DNA of 64,000 nt, from assembly GCA_025766275.1 (NCBI GenBank), contig JAFKAC010000028.1, positions 682,001 to 746,000 of the forward strand, in the 5' to 3' direction. This document shows positions 60,235-64,000 of this stretch, piece by piece. Each line of letters starts with the position of its first letter. Positions within the stretch are counted from its first letter, which is position 1. A program made the translations under genes and the position numbers. The notes beneath the pieces are model-generated. The model searched no databases. It was not told the DNA's origin and saw only the letters and a list, made by a program, of their open reading frames with translations. Source of the DNA: Lactarius indigo (lineage: Eukaryota > Basidiomycota > Agaricomycetes > Russulales > Russulaceae).

Positions 60235-62236
60235 ATGCAGTCCAAGTTTAAACCGATTTGTTCGTTTGAGTCGTCACTTTTGCGCCAGCCCGCACAACAC
60301 TGATGCTATACCCTCTAGCTAAAATGTGTAGACATGGTACGCGCGAGGACTGTCCGATCAACAATTGTCGCTTCCAACATTCGACGTCCACTCATGTCTT
60401 CTACTCCACTTCGTTCAAAGGCTCAGTTGCCCCGCCTCCGACGCCAGTCCCGGGCCCCAAAAGGGCATATTTCTCCTCCCCCGAACAACGCACGCGCGGT
60501 TGGTGCGGCGACGGGAAGGTCCATGCGCAGGATACCCGTCCCTCTGAACACGCAGTGCTCGCACCAGGTCCGCGCGATATAAACTGCAGTGCTGCCATTC
60601 CGTCCGGCACCTCAGATGCGAATGCTCTGGCCCAAGGTAGCTACTTTCTCATCGCGCGTGCATCTATCCGTCTTCGTCACAAGATTTTTTGTGCAACGGC
60701 TGATATTATCGTAGCAACAGACGGACTCGCGTTTTATCGCGCGTGGCTCGAAAGCCAAGTCGAGGTGCAGAAGGCTAGGATCCAGGCTATGAGCAAGCAG
60801 TACTCTATTCCCATTCCCCAGCTCGACTTGGACCCGTTGGACTTCCCACCTCTGGGAATGATACCACCGACCATGGCTAATGCCCTTCCCACCACCAATG
60901 GAACCACGGCCACGGTGACGAGTAATTTGGCGAAAACTTCCCGTGGCCAACGGCCTGAAGTTCCATCTACACCTCCGACCCCCCGATTGAAACATACGCA
61001 GTCCATTCCTTACGCTCTATGCACATCCCGAAGAATGCATCTCCCACAGGTCGATATAATCATGAAGGGCCTATCTCTGCAACACCCCCTGGGGCCGTCG
61101 CGACGTACACTCACGGAGTGCCCAATCCCTCGGTCACTGTCCCACGAAAGGTCGATATGTCTTACAAGACGACGCCGTGCCGGCATTTCACCTTGAACCG
61201 TGGGTGGTGTCCCTGGGGCGACGATTGCTGCTTGTAGGCTTCTCACCTGTTCCACAGCAATGACGCGACTGAATAGAATAACATAGCATTCACGATTCCG
61301 AGTTGGAATGGGTGCCTGCGCCGGATCGCGGCTCGTCAGGTCGGTCGACACCCAGCTCGACGACGCTCGTTGGCGGCAACTATAATCCCTCACACAATGG
61401 CACCGTGACCACCGTAGCTGAGCCCGGCACCGCCGTACGCTCGTCCAGTAGCCAGAGCGCGCACTGCTGGGGGTACATCCAAGGCCTCTGCCCACACTCT
61501 GGCGACAAATGCAAGTTCGTCCACCCTGCGGACACCGTGCCCTGTACGTCCAATGCACACACTCTCACCCGTTCTCACACGCCATCCCCCATCCTCTCCA
61601 ATAGATATCAAGTACACACCGTGCCTAACCTGGCCGCGCTGCGGCTACCCGACTCAAGTATGCCCGCTCAAGCACCCGCAGGTGGATAAGCTGCCGATGT
61701 CGCAACCGCGTGGGCGTCCCACCGTAGGTCATGCAACAACGCCTGTCGTCCCACAGCCGCAGACGCCCTTCATACGAGCACCGTACGCTGGCGAGCAGCC
61801 CTGCCCGCTTGCGTTCCCCATCACCGCGGACCCGATGACGCTATATGGTGCAGTACCACTTGTCGAGGCTCCTTCACACATCATTCCGCACGACGCGGCA
61901 TACGCGAGTGCCGTTCGGTACCACAACCCCGTGCCGCCTTCCGCGGAGACATTCAGTCCGCCGCCGCGCGTTACCGTGCGCTTGAGCCGCCCTTCGGACG
62001 GTGCGGGTCACGTGGGTCACATTTCGGCAGATAGGTCCGCGGTCCCGGGAGATTTCGGTGTATGTGGAGTGCATCAAGGACGCGGGCGCCGTGTCAGCAT
62101 CGCGGTGCAGAAGCCTGATGCGGAGTTAGGAAGAGGAGCCTCGGGACTCCCGGGTCACGGGAAGGAGTACGTGAGAGGACATGGGAGGGGGAGGGTACGT
62201 CATTTTACATCCGACTCACCATATCTGGGAGTTTGA
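60235..62236 (+). CDS. CCCH zinc-finger protein
   Basis: CCCH fingers usually bind RNA and control mRNA stability or processing. Exons 60235-60263, 60332-60636, 60715-60921, 61002-61233, 61287-61543 and 61605-62236 give 553 aa with all phases closed. Four finger motifs are visible: KPICSHGTREDCPINNCRFQ-H at the N-terminus (C-x7-C-x4-C-x3-H), PCRHFTLNRGWCPWGDDC with CFIH across a splice junction (C-x9-C-x5-C-x3-H), HCWGYIQGLCPHSGDKCKFVH, and PCLTWPRCGYPTQVCPLKH. A helix (FYRAWLESQVEVQKARIQAM) lies between fingers 1 and 2. The first intron has a weak GTTTGA donor; an alternative start at 60324 would begin MCRHGTRED and still make finger 1. The C-terminal ~180 residues are Pro/Gly-rich. The specific RNA target is unknown. 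Confidence 0.78.
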
Positions 62237-62890
62237 CGTATTTTGGTGCCCTTTTCAGAGCATGCAATTGTAAGATGAATAGTGCATTGTCACCGATATG
62301 AATGTGAAGTGATAGTACAGGATGTAATGCATGTGGATGAGGGCTACAATTCTAGTTTATGTATTATGCAAGTGCGCTTTGCTGCATTGTGTAGTTTTTC
62401 TTTGAGAAGTATAACGTGTAAAGGTTTCTAAAAAGTGTACCAATGTGCGTGTTGGATTGTGTTGCGCCCGGGAACAAGCTGCAGGACGGATGCGTGAGTC
62501 GCAAATTGATAGGTACTCCAGAGGTTGACGTACAGTATAAAACATGACCGCATCTTCGCACAGCACATCGAAAACTGGTCGGGTATTGTCAAGCTGCAGT
62601 TCTTGAGGGAGCAGTATATCCTTTTCAAGAAATTGCAGCTTTTTGACTGCAGGTGCTCGCACCCTCGGCTGTGGAGAGCCGTTCCATCCACCAAACACAA
62701 GGTGTTTTATCACGTCTGTCACGGACATTCCGCGTACGCCAGGACTGCTGGTAAACTGGGGGGTCATGCTAATTAGTTTCATGAGACCTGTGGGGTGAAG
62801 GTAGAGTGCGCACAGAAGGGAGAGGTAAACTCTTGGATCGCGACCTGGAATTGATAGTGGGTTCTTGTTTGCTGTTGTCCCGTTCGGGGT
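62237..62890. other. Convergent gap
   Basis: The stretch lies between the CCCH stop and the last stop of the minus-strand gene at the right edge. It contains 3' UTR-like AT-rich sequence at 62265-62420. ORFs here lack recognisable features; the minus-strand frame at 62769-63398 overlaps the next gene and may hold part of its true C-terminus. Confidence 0.45.
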
Positions 62891-64000
62891 CTACCACCGC
62901 GACGGTCCCATGCATCTGGGTCGGAGCGGTCCGGTATTGTGACTGTTGTGGCGTCGCTGCTTTTCGGTTCGGAGGCCGCGAAAGACGCGTGCAGGGTGAT
63001 AGTCCATCACGGTGACGACGGATGTGCCGTCGCTGCGCGAGGACGGCGGAGTGATCACACGCATGCCACTTCCGAGGAACTTGGACTTGGATGCGCACAA
63101 CGTTGTGTCGTCTACCCGTGGCACGACGACCCGCGCGGCTGCGGGTCCCCACGCTGACCACGGTACGACAACGCTTGCGTTTGGCGGTGCCGGGTGCGTC
63201 TTCGTCCATGCGAGGAGCGCGCTTGCTCTCGCATGCATTTCGCATTGTCCTCGACGCGGATGACCATGCGCTCCCGTCGGGTTGGGGCTCGCGGTGATCA
63301 GCAGTGTCACCATGCGCTGACGGGGGTCCGCATGGAATGAGGCAGGCGACGCGTCTTGGCCTACAGAGAGCGAGTTGCAGCGAAGGTTGATACTGCACGC
63401 GGCGTGACTACCCAAGAACCTGGGCATGGATATTTCAAAGCAGTGCGTTCCCTTCGACTTTTGGCGCCTCGAGTTCATTGGTGGCATGGCACGGGTGTCG
63501 TATACATAAATGCTATCATCGATCGAACTCGGAAATAGGATGTGATGTTCGTCCAAAAAGTCAAAGGTGGAATGTTGGAGCGACGCCATCTAATTGGTGT
63601 ATACTCAGCTGAGTTGATAGTCATACATCATTTGAGCGAAAGTACGCACGAAATCTGATTCATGCCCTCCGGACTTTCCAGTTCCATGTCGATATGTACA
63701 AGCCTTGCCCAGATGCTATGGCAAAGCTGTCTCCATAGACGCGCATACTTCCGACGCGGTATCCCAGCTATTGGAGGCCTCGAAAGTGCCGGAGTGTTGG
63801 ACCAGAGGGTGCTTTTCTCCTGTCGAAAGGGAGAAGAAATGAAATGATTTGGTGCTAGATGGCCACTGTTGGTGAAAATGACGGTGTAGAGGAAAAGGAC
63901 CGATGACATACCGCACCGATATACGAGCAAATCCGCGCAGAGCTAATACAGACATCCTGGGTATCTTGCGGGAGCTGGACCACCCAACGTTTTCGTCTGA
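62891..64000 (-). CDS. F-box/propeller-like protein, 5' end beyond window
   Basis: The gene is on the minus strand and enters from beyond base 64000. The readable part has YGDSFAIASGQGLYISTWNWK (about 63735-63675) and, after a GTGCGT donor and an ATTAG acceptor before 63589, FLDEHHILFPSSIDDSIYVYD. Both resemble the blades of Agaricomycete F-box proteins that look like beta-propellers; the F-box would lie upstream, off the window. After WNWK the frame must change by one base to continue SGGHESDF before the donor (near 63675), an apparent frameshift. The long final exon stays open to 62891 with VTVMDYHPARV, after which the sequence does not look like the family C-terminus. It may be partly decayed. 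Identification is by pattern and moderate at best. Confidence 0.42.

Noticed and set aside
60922..61001. Frameshift in the CCCH gene between two open frames
   Set aside because: An 80-bp GT-AG intron at these positions joins the frames exactly, so no frameshift is needed.

Overview
The window is eukaryotic nuclear DNA, and its introns, gene families and gene density point to a basidiomycete fungus of the Agaricomycetes. Genes carry many GT-AG introns, mostly about 45-80 bp. Nearly every gene family found is typical of that group: Goodbye-NACHT-ankyrin STAND proteins, a bicupin oxalate decarboxylase as in wood- and litter-decay fungi, a peroxisomal biotin-pathway KAPA synthase, and fungal F-box and CCCH proteins. 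No bacterial operons, rRNA, tRNA or CRISPR arrays were seen. Spliced models were built by hand. A model counts as resolved when splice phases close exactly and the product resembles its family.

Region 1 (1-28.4 kb) is an immune-receptor-like neighbourhood. Two intact STAND (fungal NLR) genes, 446-5056 and 14094-19285, share one exon-intron architecture. A third copy at 25399-28380 is a pseudogene. Housekeeping genes lie between them: an arrestin-like trafficking adaptor, a SAM-domain tail-anchored protein, an HSBP1-like coiled coil and an oxalate decarboxylase with 17 coding exons. The first ~240 bp are a decayed copy of the 3' coding end of the arrestin gene, which implies an old tandem duplication of an NLR-plus-arrestin unit and predicts another NLR just left of the window.

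Region 2 (28.6-49.9 kb) is a compact conserved block: POP5 of RNase P/MRP, KAPA synthase with a C-terminal SKL, an unknown protein, a mitochondrial alpha-ketoacid dehydrogenase kinase, COA6, a TBC RabGAP, a DUF262 protein, a MINDY deubiquitinase with a CAAX-like end, and a probable Rrn5-like SANT protein. A 4.4 kb stretch (35.2-39.5 kb) inside it has no gene I can support. Between 43.8 and 46.3 kb three neighbouring genes show apparent single-base indels against their families, so either the consensus or the genes are damaged there.

Region 3 (49.9-64 kb) is sparser and less certain. It holds a minus-strand gene or pseudogene with an MLKL-NTD-like helical N-terminus, a leucine-rich-repeat protein, a CCCH zinc-finger protein with a clean spliced model, and a 5'-truncated F-box/propeller-like gene at the right edge, with long stretches of no recognisable coding between them.

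The genes do not form one pathway. The theme with the best case for novelty is the duplicated STAND cluster (intact, intact, pseudogene) with a possible death-domain-like gene ~24 kb further on. No function in allorecognition or defence can be shown from sequence alone.
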